A DNA stretch of 11,676 nucleotides, from contig JBIOYL010000111.1 in assembly GCA_044870185.1 (NCBI GenBank), forward strand, positions 1 to 11,676, written 5' to 3'. Position 1 is the stretch's first letter. Every line of letters starts with the position of its first letter. The translations under genes were made by a program, and so were the position numbers. The notes under the pieces are model-generated. The model was not told where the DNA came from, searched no databases, and saw nothing but the letters and a program-made list of their open reading frames with translations. This document shows, piece after piece, positions 1-7,482 of this stretch. This DNA comes from JBIOYL01 sp044870185 (GTDB lineage Bacteria > Actinomycetota > CALGFH01).

Positions 1-1
1 C

Positions 2-634
2 CCCCACGTCCGCGCCGACGCTCGCCACGTCGAAGCCGACGCCGTCGTGCTCGCGGTGCCCCACGACCGTCTGCCCGCGCTGCTGCCGGCCGGCGCCCTG
101 CCCGACCCGGCGGCGCTCGCGCGGCTCGGCGTCTCGCCCATCCTGAACGCCCACGTCGTCTACGACCGGCCGGTGACCCGGCTCGGCTTCGCCGCCGTGC
201 TCGGCGGGCCGCTGCAATGGGTGTTCGACCGGACCCGTGCGGCCGGGCTCGACCAGGGCCAGTACCTCGCCCTGTCCGTCTCGGCCGCCGACCGGCTCAT
301 CGACCTGCGCGTCGCCGACCTGCGGGCGCTGCTCGTGCCGGCGTTGGCGCGCGCGTTCCCGGCCGCCCGCCAGGCGACGGTCACCTCGTTCCTCGTGACC
401 CGGGAACGCGCGGCCACCTTCCGCCAGGCCCCCGGCACGCGGGCGCTGCGGCCCGGCCCGCGCACCGGCGTGCCCGGCCTGTACCTGGCCGGCGCGTGGA
501 CCGACACGGGCTGGCCGGCGACCATGGAGGGCGCCGTGCGCAGCGGCCTGGCCGCCGCCCGCCAGGCGCTGGCCGACCAGGGCCTCGGCGGCCGGCTGCC
601 CGCGCCGGAGGGGTCCCCTGAGGTGGCCGCATGA
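2..634 (+). CDS. hpnE: HpnE, hydroxysqualene dehydroxylase / squalene-associated FAD-dependent oxidoreductase (C-terminal part)
   Basis: The reading frame is already open at the left edge, so only the last 210 residues are visible. The family is normally about 420-470 residues, and the N-terminal FAD-binding Rossmann motif lies outside the window. The strongest evidence is the C-terminal signature of flavin amine-oxidase/phytoene-desaturase-like proteins, GLYLAGAWTDTGWPATMEGA followed by VRSGLAAARQAL, which closes the FAD site. In bacteria with HpnC and HpnD, HpnE reductively converts hydroxysqualene to squalene, the substrate of the cyclase two genes downstream. The stop codon overlaps the next start in an ATGA at 631-634, indicating translational coupling. 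hpnC and hpnD are expected just upstream but are not visible. A carotenoid-type desaturase is the alternative, made unlikely by the hopanoid context. Confidence 0.88.
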   Translation, partial: PHVRADARHVEADAVVLAVPHDRLPALLPAGALPDPAALARLGVSPILNAHVVYDRPVTRLGFAAVLGGPLQWVFDRTRAAGLDQGQYLALSVSAADRLIDLRVADLRALLVPALARAFPAARQATVTSFLVTRERAATFRQAPGTRALRPGPRTGVPGLYLAGAWTDTGWPATMEGAVRSGLAAARQALADQGLGGRLPAPEGSPEVAA

Positions 635-1647
635 GCCGACGCCTGCCCGACGCGCTGCTGCGCGCCCGGGCGCTCGTGCAGCCGGCGCTGGCGGCCGCCG
701 TCGAGCGCCTGTCCCCCGGCAACCGCCGGGTCGTCGCCTACCACCTCGGCTGGGTCGACGCCGACGGCCAGCCGGCGCGCGGGCAGGCCGGCAAGGCGCT
801 GCGGCCGGCGCTGGCGCTGCTGTCGGCCGAAGCGGCCGGCGCGCCCGCCGCCGTCGGCGTGCCCGGCGCGGTCGCCGTCGAGCTGGTGCACAACTTCTCG
901 CTGCTCCACGACGACGTCATGGACGGCGACGTGACCAGACGCCACCGGCCGACCGCCTGGACGCTGTTCGGCGTCGGCGCGGCCGTGCTCGCCGGCGACG
1001 CGCTGCTGGTGCTGGCCCACGAGCTGCTGCTCGAGCAGCCGACGCCGGAGCGGGTGCGGGCGGCGGCCAGCCTGGCCCGCGCCACCGGCGAGGTCATGGC
1101 CGGCCAGGACGAGGACGTCGCCTTCGAGCGCCGTGCCACCGTCACCGTCGCCGAGACGCTGGCCATGAGCGGCCGCAAGACCGGCGCGCTGGTCGCCTGC
1201 GCCGCCTCGGTCGGCGCGGTCCTGGCCGGCGCCCCGGCACCGGTGTGCGAGGCCCTGCACGAGTTCGGCTACCGGCTCGGCCTGGCCTTCCAGGCGGTCG
1301 ACGACGTGCTCGGCACCTGGGGCAGCCCCGAGGTCACCGGCAAGCAGGCGTCCAGCGACCTGCGCCAGCGCAAGAAGACCCTGCCGGTGGCCGCCGCCCT
1401 GGAGGCCGGCGGGCCGGCCGCCGGGCGCCTGGGCGCCCTGCTCGGCAACGGGCACACCCTCGGCGACGACGAGCTCGCGCTCGCGGCCGCACTGGTCGAG
1501 CAGGCCGGCGGCCGCAGGCGGGCCGTGGCCGAGGCGGACCGCCAGCTCGGGCTGGCCCTGGCCGAGCTGGAGCACGCACCGATCGACCCCACCGCCCGGG
1601 CCGAGCTCGTCCAGGTGGCCCGGTTCGTCGCAACCAGGGAGCTGTAG
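631..1647 (+). CDS. Polyprenyl diphosphate synthase (trans-isoprenyl diphosphate synthase) of the hopanoid operon
   Basis: This 338-residue soluble enzyme belongs to the all-alpha trans-prenyltransferase family. It condenses isopentenyl diphosphate with allylic diphosphates and here probably makes the farnesyl diphosphate used for squalene. The first aspartate-rich motif is intact: LLHDDVMDGD with D94, D95 and D98, followed by RRHRPT at 103-108. The second motif is QAVDDVLGTWG at 221-231, so the third aspartate of DDxxD is replaced by glycine. The downstream SSDLRQRKKTLPV block is typical of an actinobacterial subgroup, some members of which are described as cargo of family 2 encapsulins. No encapsulin gene or long disordered N-terminal extension is seen here. 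It starts inside the hpnE stop codon (ATGA) and ends 3 nt before shc. Chain length (C15 or C20) cannot be read from sequence alone, but the context favours C15. Confidence 0.88.
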   Translation: MSRRLPDALLRARALVQPALAAAVERLSPGNRRVVAYHLGWVDADGQPARGQAGKALRPALALLSAEAAGAPAAVGVPGAVAVELVHNFSLLHDDVMDGDVTRRHRPTAWTLFGVGAAVLAGDALLVLAHELLLEQPTPERVRAAASLARATGEVMAGQDEDVAFERRATVTVAETLAMSGRKTGALVACAASVGAVLAGAPAPVCEALHEFGYRLGLAFQAVDDVLGTWGSPEVTGKQASSDLRQRKKTLPVAAALEAGGPAAGRLGALLGNGHTLGDDELALAAALVEQAGGRRRAVAEADRQLGLALAELEHAPIDPTARAELVQVARFVATREL

Positions 1648-1650
1648 GCC

Positions 1651-3525
1651 ATGCGCACGACGGCGAGCACGGCGATCCGCGAGGCGGCCGCCGCGACGCT
1701 GGGCCGCGCCCGCGACCACCTGCTCGGCCTGCAGCACGACCAGGGCTGGTGGAAGGGGGAGCTGGCCACCAACGTGACCATGGACGCCGAGGACCTGCTG
1801 TTGCGCGAGTTCCTGGGCATCCGCACGGCGGCGGTGACCGCGCCGGCCGCCCGCTGGATCCGCTCGCAGCAGCGCGCCGACGGCACCTGGGTGACGTTCT
1901 TCGGCGGCCCCGCCGACCTGTCGACCACGGTGGAGGCCTATGTGGCCCTGCGCCTGGCCGGCGACCCGCCCGACGCGGCCCACATGCGGCAGGCGGCCGC
2001 GTTCGCGCGCCAGGCCGGCGGCCTGGAACGCACCCGCGTGTTCACCCGCCTGTGGCTCGCCCTGTTCGGGCTGTGGCCGTGGGCGGCGCTGCCCGCCCTG
2101 CCGCCCGAGCTGATCCTGCTGCCAGCCTGGGTGCCGGGCAACGTCTACGACTTCGCCTGCTGGGCCCGGCAGACCGTGGTCGCCGTCACCGTGGTCGGCG
2201 CCCACCGGCCGGTGCGGCCGCTCGGGTTCCGGCTGGACGAGCTGCGCAGCGGCGCCCCGCCGGCCCCGGCCGCGCCGCTTCGCACCTGGCCGGGGCGGCT
2301 CGAGCGGCTGGACCGGTTGCTGCGCGCCTACCAGCGCCGGCCGGTCGCCCGCCTGCGCCGGCGCGCCCTGGCCACGGCGGAACGCTGGATCCTGGAACGG
2401 CAGGAGGCCGACGGGTCGTGGGGCGGCATCCAGCCGCCCTGGGTGTACTCGCTCATCGCCCTGCACCTGCAGGGCTACGGCCTCGACCACCCGGCCGTGC
2501 GCAAGGGCCTGGGGGGGCTGGAGCGCTTCACCGTCTGTGACGGCGACCTGCGCCGGCTGGAGGCCTGCCAGTCGCCGGTGTGGGACACGGCCCTGGCGGT
2601 GGTCGCCCTGGCCGACGCCGGCCTGCCCGCCGACCACCCGGCGCTGGTCCGGGCGGCCGACTGGCTGCTCGGCGAGGAGATCCGGGTGCGCGGCGACTGG
2701 GCGGTGCGCCGACCCCGGCTGTCCCCGGGCGGCTGGGCGTTCGAGTTCGACAACGACGTCTACCCCGACATCGACGACACCGCCGAGGTGGTGATGGCGC
2801 TGCGCCGGGTCGTCCATCCCGACCCGGCCCGCGTCGAGGCGGCCGTGCGGCGCGCCGTGCGCTGGACGCTGGGCATGCGCAGCCGGTGCGGCGCCTGGGG
2901 GGCGTTCGACGCCGACAACGACCGGGCGCTGCTGCGGGAGCTGCCGTTCTGCGACTTCGGCGAGGTGATCGACCCGCCCAGCGCGGACGTGACCGCCCAC
3001 GTGGTGGAGATGCTGGCCGGCGAGGGGGACGGGTCGGCCATCCGGGAGGCGGTCGCCTGGCTGTCGTGCGAGCAGGAGCCGGACGGCGCCTGGTTCGGCC
3101 GCTGGGGCGCCAACTATATCTACGGCATCGGGGCGGTCGTGCCCGCCCTGGTCGCCGCCGGCGTGCCCCCCACCGACGCGCGCGTCCGGCGGGCGGCCGC
3201 CTGGCTGGTCACCCACCAGAACCACGACGGCGGCTGGGGCGAGGACCTGCGCTCCTACCGTGACCCGGCCTGGCGCGGCCGGGGCGCCTCGGCCGCCTCG
3301 CAGACCGCCTGGGCGCTGCTCGCCCTGCTCGCCGCCGGCGGGCCGGCCGACGCGGTCGCCGGCGGGGTCAGCTGGCTGGCCGGCCACCTGCGCCCGGACG
3401 GCACCTGGGACGAGCCGCACTACACCGGCACCGGGTTCCCGGGCGACTTCTACATCAACTACCACCTGTACCGGCTGGTGTTCCCGGTCATGGCGCTCGG
3501 CCGGTACCTGAGAGGAGGGGTATGA
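1651..3525 (+). CDS. shc: Squalene-hopene cyclase
   Basis: This 624-residue membrane-associated (monotopic) triterpene cyclase converts squalene to hopene/hopanol. The length matches the family (about 630). The catalytic acid motif DxDD is present as YPDIDDTAEV, with D373, D375 and D376. WAFEFDND immediately precedes it at 362-369. QW repeats are recognisable at 73-80 (QQRADGTW), 251-257 (QEADGSW), 475-481 (QEPDGAW), 523-529 (QNHDGGW) and 580-586 (RPDGTW), with a degenerate copy near 410-416. H450 in ADVTAHVVEM corresponds to the histidine that assists the catalytic aspartate. The C-terminal GTGFPGDFYINYHLYR at 593-608 is a family hallmark. The ATG at 1651 follows a GGGAG purine stretch lying in the end of the preceding gene. 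The stop overlaps the next start. Confidence 0.97.
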   Translation: MRTTASTAIREAAAATLGRARDHLLGLQHDQGWWKGELATNVTMDAEDLLLREFLGIRTAAVTAPAARWIRSQQRADGTWVTFFGGPADLSTTVEAYVALRLAGDPPDAAHMRQAAAFARQAGGLERTRVFTRLWLALFGLWPWAALPALPPELILLPAWVPGNVYDFACWARQTVVAVTVVGAHRPVRPLGFRLDELRSGAPPAPAAPLRTWPGRLERLDRLLRAYQRRPVARLRRRALATAERWILERQEADGSWGGIQPPWVYSLIALHLQGYGLDHPAVRKGLGGLERFTVCDGDLRRLEACQSPVWDTALAVVALADAGLPADHPALVRAADWLLGEEIRVRGDWAVRRPRLSPGGWAFEFDNDVYPDIDDTAEVVMALRRVVHPDPARVEAAVRRAVRWTLGMRSRCGAWGAFDADNDRALLRELPFCDFGEVIDPPSADVTAHVVEMLAGEGDGSAIREAVAWLSCEQEPDGAWFGRWGANYIYGIGAVVPALVAAGVPPTDARVRRAAAWLVTHQNHDGGWGEDLRSYRDPAWRGRGASAASQTAWALLALLAAGGPADAVAGGVSWLAGHLRPDGTWDEPHYTGTGFPGDFYINYHLYRLVFPVMALGRYLRGGV

Positions 3526-5042
3526 GCCGGGGGCAAGCTCCCGCGCCGTGGCCGCTGCTGGTGGCCGCGCCGCTCGAGGTCGAGGCACGCGCCCTGCGCG
3601 CCGGCCTGCCCGCCACGGCGGTGCGCGCCACCGGCATGGGGCCGCGGCGCTCGGCCGCGGCGGCGGCCAGGCTGGATGGGGCACGGCGGGCGCTGGCGGT
3701 GGCCGGGTTCTGCGGCGCGCTCGATCCCGACCTGGAGCCCGGCGACGTCGTGGTCGCCAGCGAGGTCGCCGGGGCGGGCGGCCGGCGGGCCTGCCCGTCG
3801 GCTCCGCTGCTGGTGGCCGCCCTGCGCCGGCTCGGCCTGCGGGCCGTGGCCGGCCCGGTCGCCTCCAGCGAGCGGGTCGTGCGCGGGGCCGAGCGGGCCG
3901 AGCTGCACGCCACCGGCGCGATCGCCGTCGACCTGGAGACGGCCTGGCTGGCCCGGGCGGCGGGCGGCGGGCCGTTCGCGGCCGTCCGGGTGGTGCTGGA
4001 CACGCCGTCGCGTGAGCTGGCCACGCCGGCCACACCGGCCGGCTTCGTGCGCGCCTACCGGACCCTGCGGCGGGTCGGCCCCGCCCTGGCCGCCTGGGCG
4101 GCCGCCAGCGGGCCACGCCGGGTGCTGCTGGCCGCGCCGCGGTCGTTCTGCGCCGGGGTGGAGCGCGCCATCCAGATCGTCGAGCGGGCCCTGGAGCGCC
4201 ACGGCGCACCCGTGTACGTGCGCAAGCAGATCGTGCACAACCTGCATGTGGTCCACGATCTGGAGCGGCGCGGCGCCGTGTTCGTCGACGAGCTCGACCA
4301 GGTGCCGCCGGGCGCCACGGTCGTCTTCTCGGCCCACGGGGTCGCGCCGGTGGTGCGCGCCGAGGCGGCCGCCCGCCGCCTGGACGTGATCGACGCGACC
4401 TGCCCGCTGGTCGCCAAGGTGCACACCGAGGCGCGCCGCTTCGCCCGCGACGGCCACACGGTGGTGCTGATCGGCCACCCGGGCCACGAAGAGGTCGAGG
4501 GCACCATGGGCGAGGTGCCTGACGCCGTCCGGCTGGTCTCCGGGCCCGCCGACGTTGCCGAGCTGGAGGTCCCCGACCCCGGCCGGGTCGCCTTCCTCAC
4601 CCAGACGACCCTGGCGGTCGACGACGTCGCCAGCACCGTCGCCGCGTTGCGCGCGCGCTTCCCCGCCCTGCGCGGCCCCTCGTCCGACGACATCTGCTAT
4701 GCGACCCAGAACCGCCAGGACGCGGTCCGGGCGGCCGCCGGCGCCGCCGAGCTGACCCTGGTCGTGGGCTCGGCCAACTCGTCCAACTCGCAGCGGCTGG
4801 TGGAGGTGGCCGAGCGGGCGGGCTGCCCCGCCCACCTGATCGACGACGCCGCCGAGCTGGACCCGGCCTGGCTGGCCGGCACCGCGACGGTCGCGCTGAC
4901 CGCCGGCGCCTCGGCACCCGAGACGCTGGTCCGCCAGGTGCTGGCCGCCCTGGCCGACCTCGGCCCGGTCGAGGTCGTCGAGGAGCCGGTCGCGACCGAG
5001 ACCGTCACGTTCACCCTCCCAAAGGAAGTGACCCCGCCATGA
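3522..5042 (+). CDS. hpnG-ispH: Fusion of HpnG-type hopanoid nucleosidase/phosphorylase with IspH (HMBPP reductase)
   Basis: This is one uninterrupted 506-residue protein with two enzymes. Residues about 10-195 have the nucleoside phosphorylase/MTA-SAH nucleosidase fold: AGFCGALDPDLEPGDVVVAS (61-80), VASSERVV (113-120), AVDLETAWLA (135-144) and RVVLDT with the probable catalytic D160. In hopanoid loci this family (HpnG) removes adenine from adenosylhopane. Residues about 199-506 form a complete IspH, the 4Fe-4S enzyme that reduces HMBPP to IPP and DMAPP in the MEP pathway. Cluster cysteines are C210 (SFCAGVERA), C294 (DATCPL) and C392 (DDICYAT). H239, H322, E324, the SANSSNS loop (417-423) and S464 (TAGASAP) match substrate-binding residues. 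A strong AGAGGAGGGG ribosome site precedes the ATG at 3522. A GTG at codon 201 could act as an internal start for IspH alone, but no stop separates the domains. Both domains appear complete. Confidence 0.93.
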   Translation: MSRGQAPAPWPLLVAAPLEVEARALRAGLPATAVRATGMGPRRSAAAAARLDGARRALAVAGFCGALDPDLEPGDVVVASEVAGAGGRRACPSAPLLVAALRRLGLRAVAGPVASSERVVRGAERAELHATGAIAVDLETAWLARAAGGGPFAAVRVVLDTPSRELATPATPAGFVRAYRTLRRVGPALAAWAAASGPRRVLLAAPRSFCAGVERAIQIVERALERHGAPVYVRKQIVHNLHVVHDLERRGAVFVDELDQVPPGATVVFSAHGVAPVVRAEAAARRLDVIDATCPLVAKVHTEARRFARDGHTVVLIGHPGHEEVEGTMGEVPDAVRLVSGPADVAELEVPDPGRVAFLTQTTLAVDDVASTVAALRARFPALRGPSSDDICYATQNRQDAVRAAAGAAELTLVVGSANSSNSQRLVEVAERAGCPAHLIDDAAELDPAWLAGTATVALTAGASAPETLVRQVLAALADLGPVEVVEEPVATETVTFTLPKEVTPP

Positions 5043-6046
5043 GCGTGCCACTGCGCCAGAGCGTGCGGCTGGGCCTGTACCTGGCCCGCCAGAAGCTGCG
5101 CGGCATCGACAAGTTCCCGCTGCTGGTCGAGCTGGAGCCGCTGTTCGCCTGCAACCTGGCCTGCGCTGGCTGCGGCAAGATCCAGTACCCGGCCCACATC
5201 CTCAAGCAACGCATGCGCGTGGAGGACGCGGTCGCCGCGATCGAGGAGTGCGGCGCCCCGATGGTGTCGATCGCCGGCGGCGAGCCGCTGATCCACCCGG
5301 AGATCCACCTGATCGCCGCCGAGCTGGTGCGCCGCAAGCGCTTCGTCTACCTGTGCACCAACGCGCTGCTCATGCAGCGCAAGCTGGACCGCTTCACGCC
5401 GTCGCCGTACTTCGCCTGGGCGGTGCACCTGGACGGGCTGCGGGAGCGCCACGACGCCTCGGTGTGCCAGCAGGGCGTGTTCGACCAGGCGGTCGCCGCC
5501 GTGCGCCAGGCCAAGCGGCGCGGCTTCCGGGTGACCACCAACACCACCTTCTTCAACACCGACTCGCCCCAGACCGTCCGCGACGTGCTGGACTTCCTGA
5601 ACGACGACCTCCAGGTCGACCAGATGATGATCTCGCCCGCCTACGCCTACGAGAAGGCACCCGACCAGGAGCACTTCCTCGGCGTCACCGAGACCCGGGA
5701 GCTGTTCCGCAAGGCGTTCGCCGATGGGGGCCGCAAGCGCTGGCGGCTGAACCACTCGCCGCTGTTCCTGGACTTCCTGGAAGGCAAGGTCGACTTCGCC
5801 TGCACCGCCTGGGGGATCCCGAGCTACTCGATCTTCGGCTGGCAGCGGCCCTGCTACCTGATGGCCGACGGCTACGCCAAGACCTACCGGGAGCTGATCT
5901 CCACGACCGACTGGGACGCCTACGGGCGCGGCAAGGATCCCCGCTGCGCCAACTGCATGGCCCACTGCGGCTACGAGCCGAGCGCGGTGCTGGCCACCAT
6001 GGGCTCCCTCAAGCAGTCGCTGCGGGCGCTGCGCAGCACCGGGTAG
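5039..6046 (+). CDS. hpnH: HpnH, adenosylhopane synthase (radical SAM)
   Basis: This 335-residue radical SAM enzyme attaches the 5'-deoxyadenosyl group of S-adenosylmethionine to diploptene, giving adenosylhopane, the first step toward C35 hopanoids. The cluster-binding CxxxCxxC motif is CNLACAGC with C38, C42 and C45. SIAGGEPLIHPE (77-88) is the SAM-binding GGE motif. The N-terminus carries RQSVRLGLYLARQKL and FPLLVELEPLFACNLACAGC, characteristic of HpnH. A conserved C-terminal cysteine group CANCMAHCGYEP (303-314) matches the HpnH-associated C-terminal domain. Its ATG overlaps the stop of the fusion gene (ATGA, 5039-5042), with AAAGGAAG upstream as ribosome site. It is the last operon gene in the window: the next gene is convergent and ends 9 nt away. 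Its product is the substrate of the HpnG domain encoded just upstream. Confidence 0.96.
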   Translation: MSVPLRQSVRLGLYLARQKLRGIDKFPLLVELEPLFACNLACAGCGKIQYPAHILKQRMRVEDAVAAIEECGAPMVSIAGGEPLIHPEIHLIAAELVRRKRFVYLCTNALLMQRKLDRFTPSPYFAWAVHLDGLRERHDASVCQQGVFDQAVAAVRQAKRRGFRVTTNTTFFNTDSPQTVRDVLDFLNDDLQVDQMMISPAYAYEKAPDQEHFLGVTETRELFRKAFADGGRKRWRLNHSPLFLDFLEGKVDFACTAWGIPSYSIFGWQRPCYLMADGYAKTYRELISTTDWDAYGRGKDPRCANCMAHCGYEPSAVLATMGSLKQSLRALRSTG

Positions 6047-6055
6047 CCCACCCGC

Positions 6056-6811
6056 TCACCCGCCGAAGCGGGCGGCGAGCCGCCGGTACAGGCCGGGCAG
6101 GGCGCCGTGCAGGCGGGCCGGCACGGTCAGCCAGGCCGGCGTGAGGACCTCGGCGCGGCCGGCCCGCAGGGCGGCGACGGTGGCGTCGGCGACCCGGGCC
6201 GGGTCGATCGGCCGCGGCCAGCGGCGCGCGTAGGGGGCGCCGCGGCGGTCGAAGAACGGGGTGTCGACCACGCCCGGGGCGACCACGAGCACGCCCACCC
6301 CGGCCGGGGCGAGCTCGGCCCGCAGGCTGTCGGAGAACCCGATCAGCCCCGCCTTGGTGGCCGCATACACCGCCTCGGCGGGTGCCGGGACCAGGCCGGC
6401 GATCGAGGCGACGTTGACCACCTGCCCGGAGCGGCGCGCCAGCATCTGCGGCACGAGCGCACGGGTGAGCCGTACGGGCGCGAGCAGGTTGAGCCCGACG
6501 AGCCGCGCGGCGGCGGCCGGGTCCATCGCCGCGAACGGACCCGCCCAGCCGGCGCCGGCGTTGTTGACCAGCACGTCCACCCGGCCGGCCGCCTCGAGCG
6601 CGAGCGCGGCCAGCCGCTCGGCCGCGCCCGGGTCCAGCAGGTCGGCGACGAGCGGGCGGGCGCCGCTCCGACCGGCCAGCGCGTCCAGGGCGGCCGCGTC
6701 CCGCCCGGCCGCGAGCACCGTCGCCCCGGCCGCGGCCAGCCGTTCGGCCAGCGCCCGCCCGATGCCGCTGGAGGCGCCGGTGACCAGCGCCACGCGCCCT
6801 TCGAGCTCCAC
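6056..6811 (-). CDS. Short-chain dehydrogenase/reductase (classical SDR)
   Basis: This 251-residue NAD(P)-dependent oxidoreductase has a Rossmann fold. The cofactor motif TGASSGIG is at 11-18, NNAG at 83-86, the structural N108 in VGLNLL, catalytic S136 in VNVASIAG, and the YxxxK pair Y149/K153 in YAATKAG. The PGVVDTPFF stretch (179-187) is also family-typical. GR at 36-37 after the second strand suggests NADP(H) preference, which is inference. The C-terminus has a basic, hydrophobic tail (LPGLYRRLAARF) as in SDRs that act on lipid substrates, but the substrate is not identifiable. The start is a GTG at 6811 with AAGGAGG a few bases upstream. It lies 40 nt downstream of the adenylate kinase and is convergent with hpnH, so a hopanoid role is possible but unsupported. 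Confidence 0.9.
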   Translation of the reverse strand: MELEGRVALVTGASSGIGRALAERLAAAGATVLAAGRDAAALDALAGRSGARPLVADLLDPGAAERLAALALEAAGRVDVLVNNAGAGWAGPFAAMDPAAAARLVGLNLLAPVRLTRALVPQMLARRSGQVVNVASIAGLVPAPAEAVYAATKAGLIGFSDSLRAELAPAGVGVLVVAPGVVDTPFFDRRGAPYARRWPRPIDPARVADATVAALRAGRAEVLTPAWLTVPARLHGALPGLYRRLAARFGG

Positions 6812-6851
6812 CCGCCCTCCTTCGATGTGCGGTGGCCACCGGCCGGGCAGG

Positions 6852-7421
6852 TCAGGCGCGGGCAGCCCGGGGCAGCGAGGCGAGGGCGCGCTCGGCCCGG
6901 GCGCACACCTCGTCGATGTCGCCCTGGCCGTTCACCCGGCGGACCCGGCCGGCGTAGTGGGCCAGCAGCGGGGTCACGTCGCGGCGGTAGGCGACCAGCT
7001 TGGCGGCCACCGTGTCGGGGCTGTCGTCGCTGCGGCTCTCCATGCGGGCGAGCCGGGACAGCCGCGCCGAGGCGACCTCGTCGGGCACGACCAGCTCGAC
7101 GACCACCTGCACGGGCCGGCCGTCGGCGGCCAGCAGCCGGTCGAGCTCGGCCGCCTGCCGGGCGGTGCGCGGGTAGCCGTCGAGGACAAAACCTGGCCCG
7201 AGCCGCTCGCCCACGACCTGGACGGCGACCCGGTCGGGGACCGGATGGCCCCGGTTGACCTGCTCGGCGATGTGATGGGGGTCGTCGTGCTCGACCGAGG
7301 CGCGCAGCAGCCGGCCGGCGGACAGGTAGGGGACCCCGAGCAGCTCGGCCAGGTACGGGCCGACCGTGCCCTTGCCCGATCCCGGCGGGCCGACGAGCAG
7401 GACACGTTGTGCGGCGGTCAT
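6852..7421 (-). CDS. adk: Adenylate kinase family protein, short-LID form
   Basis: This 189-residue nucleoside monophosphate kinase transfers phosphate between ATP and AMP (or a related NMP). The P-loop is GPPGSGKG at 11-18. GFVLDGYPRT at 77-86 is the AMP-contacting motif, and the LID-end SRSDDSPDTVAAKL covers 129-142. Two departures from standard Adk stand out. The usual TGDxxR of the AMP site reads SAGRLLR (34-40), replacing the aspartate by arginine. The arginine after the DD motif (normally RL) is lysine (K141). The LID is very short, with no zinc-binding insert. The gene stands apart from the ribosomal-protein locus where the housekeeping adk usually lies, so it may be a paralogue. No Shine-Dalgarno sequence precedes the ATG at 7421. 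The stop is 40 nt before the SDR start. Confidence 0.85.
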   Translation of the reverse strand: MTAAQRVLLVGPPGSGKGTVGPYLAELLGVPYLSAGRLLRASVEHDDPHHIAEQVNRGHPVPDRVAVQVVGERLGPGFVLDGYPRTARQAAELDRLLAADGRPVQVVVELVVPDEVASARLSRLARMESRSDDSPDTVAAKLVAYRRDVTPLLAHYAGRVRRVNGQGDIDEVCARAERALASLPRAARA

Positions 7422-7429
7422 GGGGCAAT

Positions 7430-7459
7430 AGGTTGCACAACAGCCAAGCGGACGTCGAA
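7430..7459 (-). promoter_or_regulatory. Possible promoter for a leaderless adenylate kinase transcript
   Basis: Reading the minus strand, TTCGAC (7459-7454) and CAACCT (7435-7430) are separated by 18 nt and resemble weak -35 and -10 hexamers. Transcription would start at about 7421-7424, on or next to the ATG of the kinase. This fits the absence of any purine-rich ribosome site there. Leaderless mRNAs are common in actinobacteria. Both hexamers are poor matches, so this is a tentative call. Confidence 0.22.
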
Positions 7460-7482
7460 TCCGGCTGCGGGTGCCACGGCGC

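Noticed and set aside
160..4209. A very long open minus-strand frame opposite the hopanoid operon
   Set aside because: It is the antisense shadow of well-recognised genes. Its translation is Arg/Pro/Gly/Ala-rich low-complexity sequence with no domain, as expected in very GC-rich DNA.
6059..6072. Hairpin CCCGC-CGAA-GCGGG as an hpnH terminator
   Set aside because: The stem is only 5 bp, it has no U-run, and it lies within the SDR coding sequence. Such stems are common by chance at this GC content.
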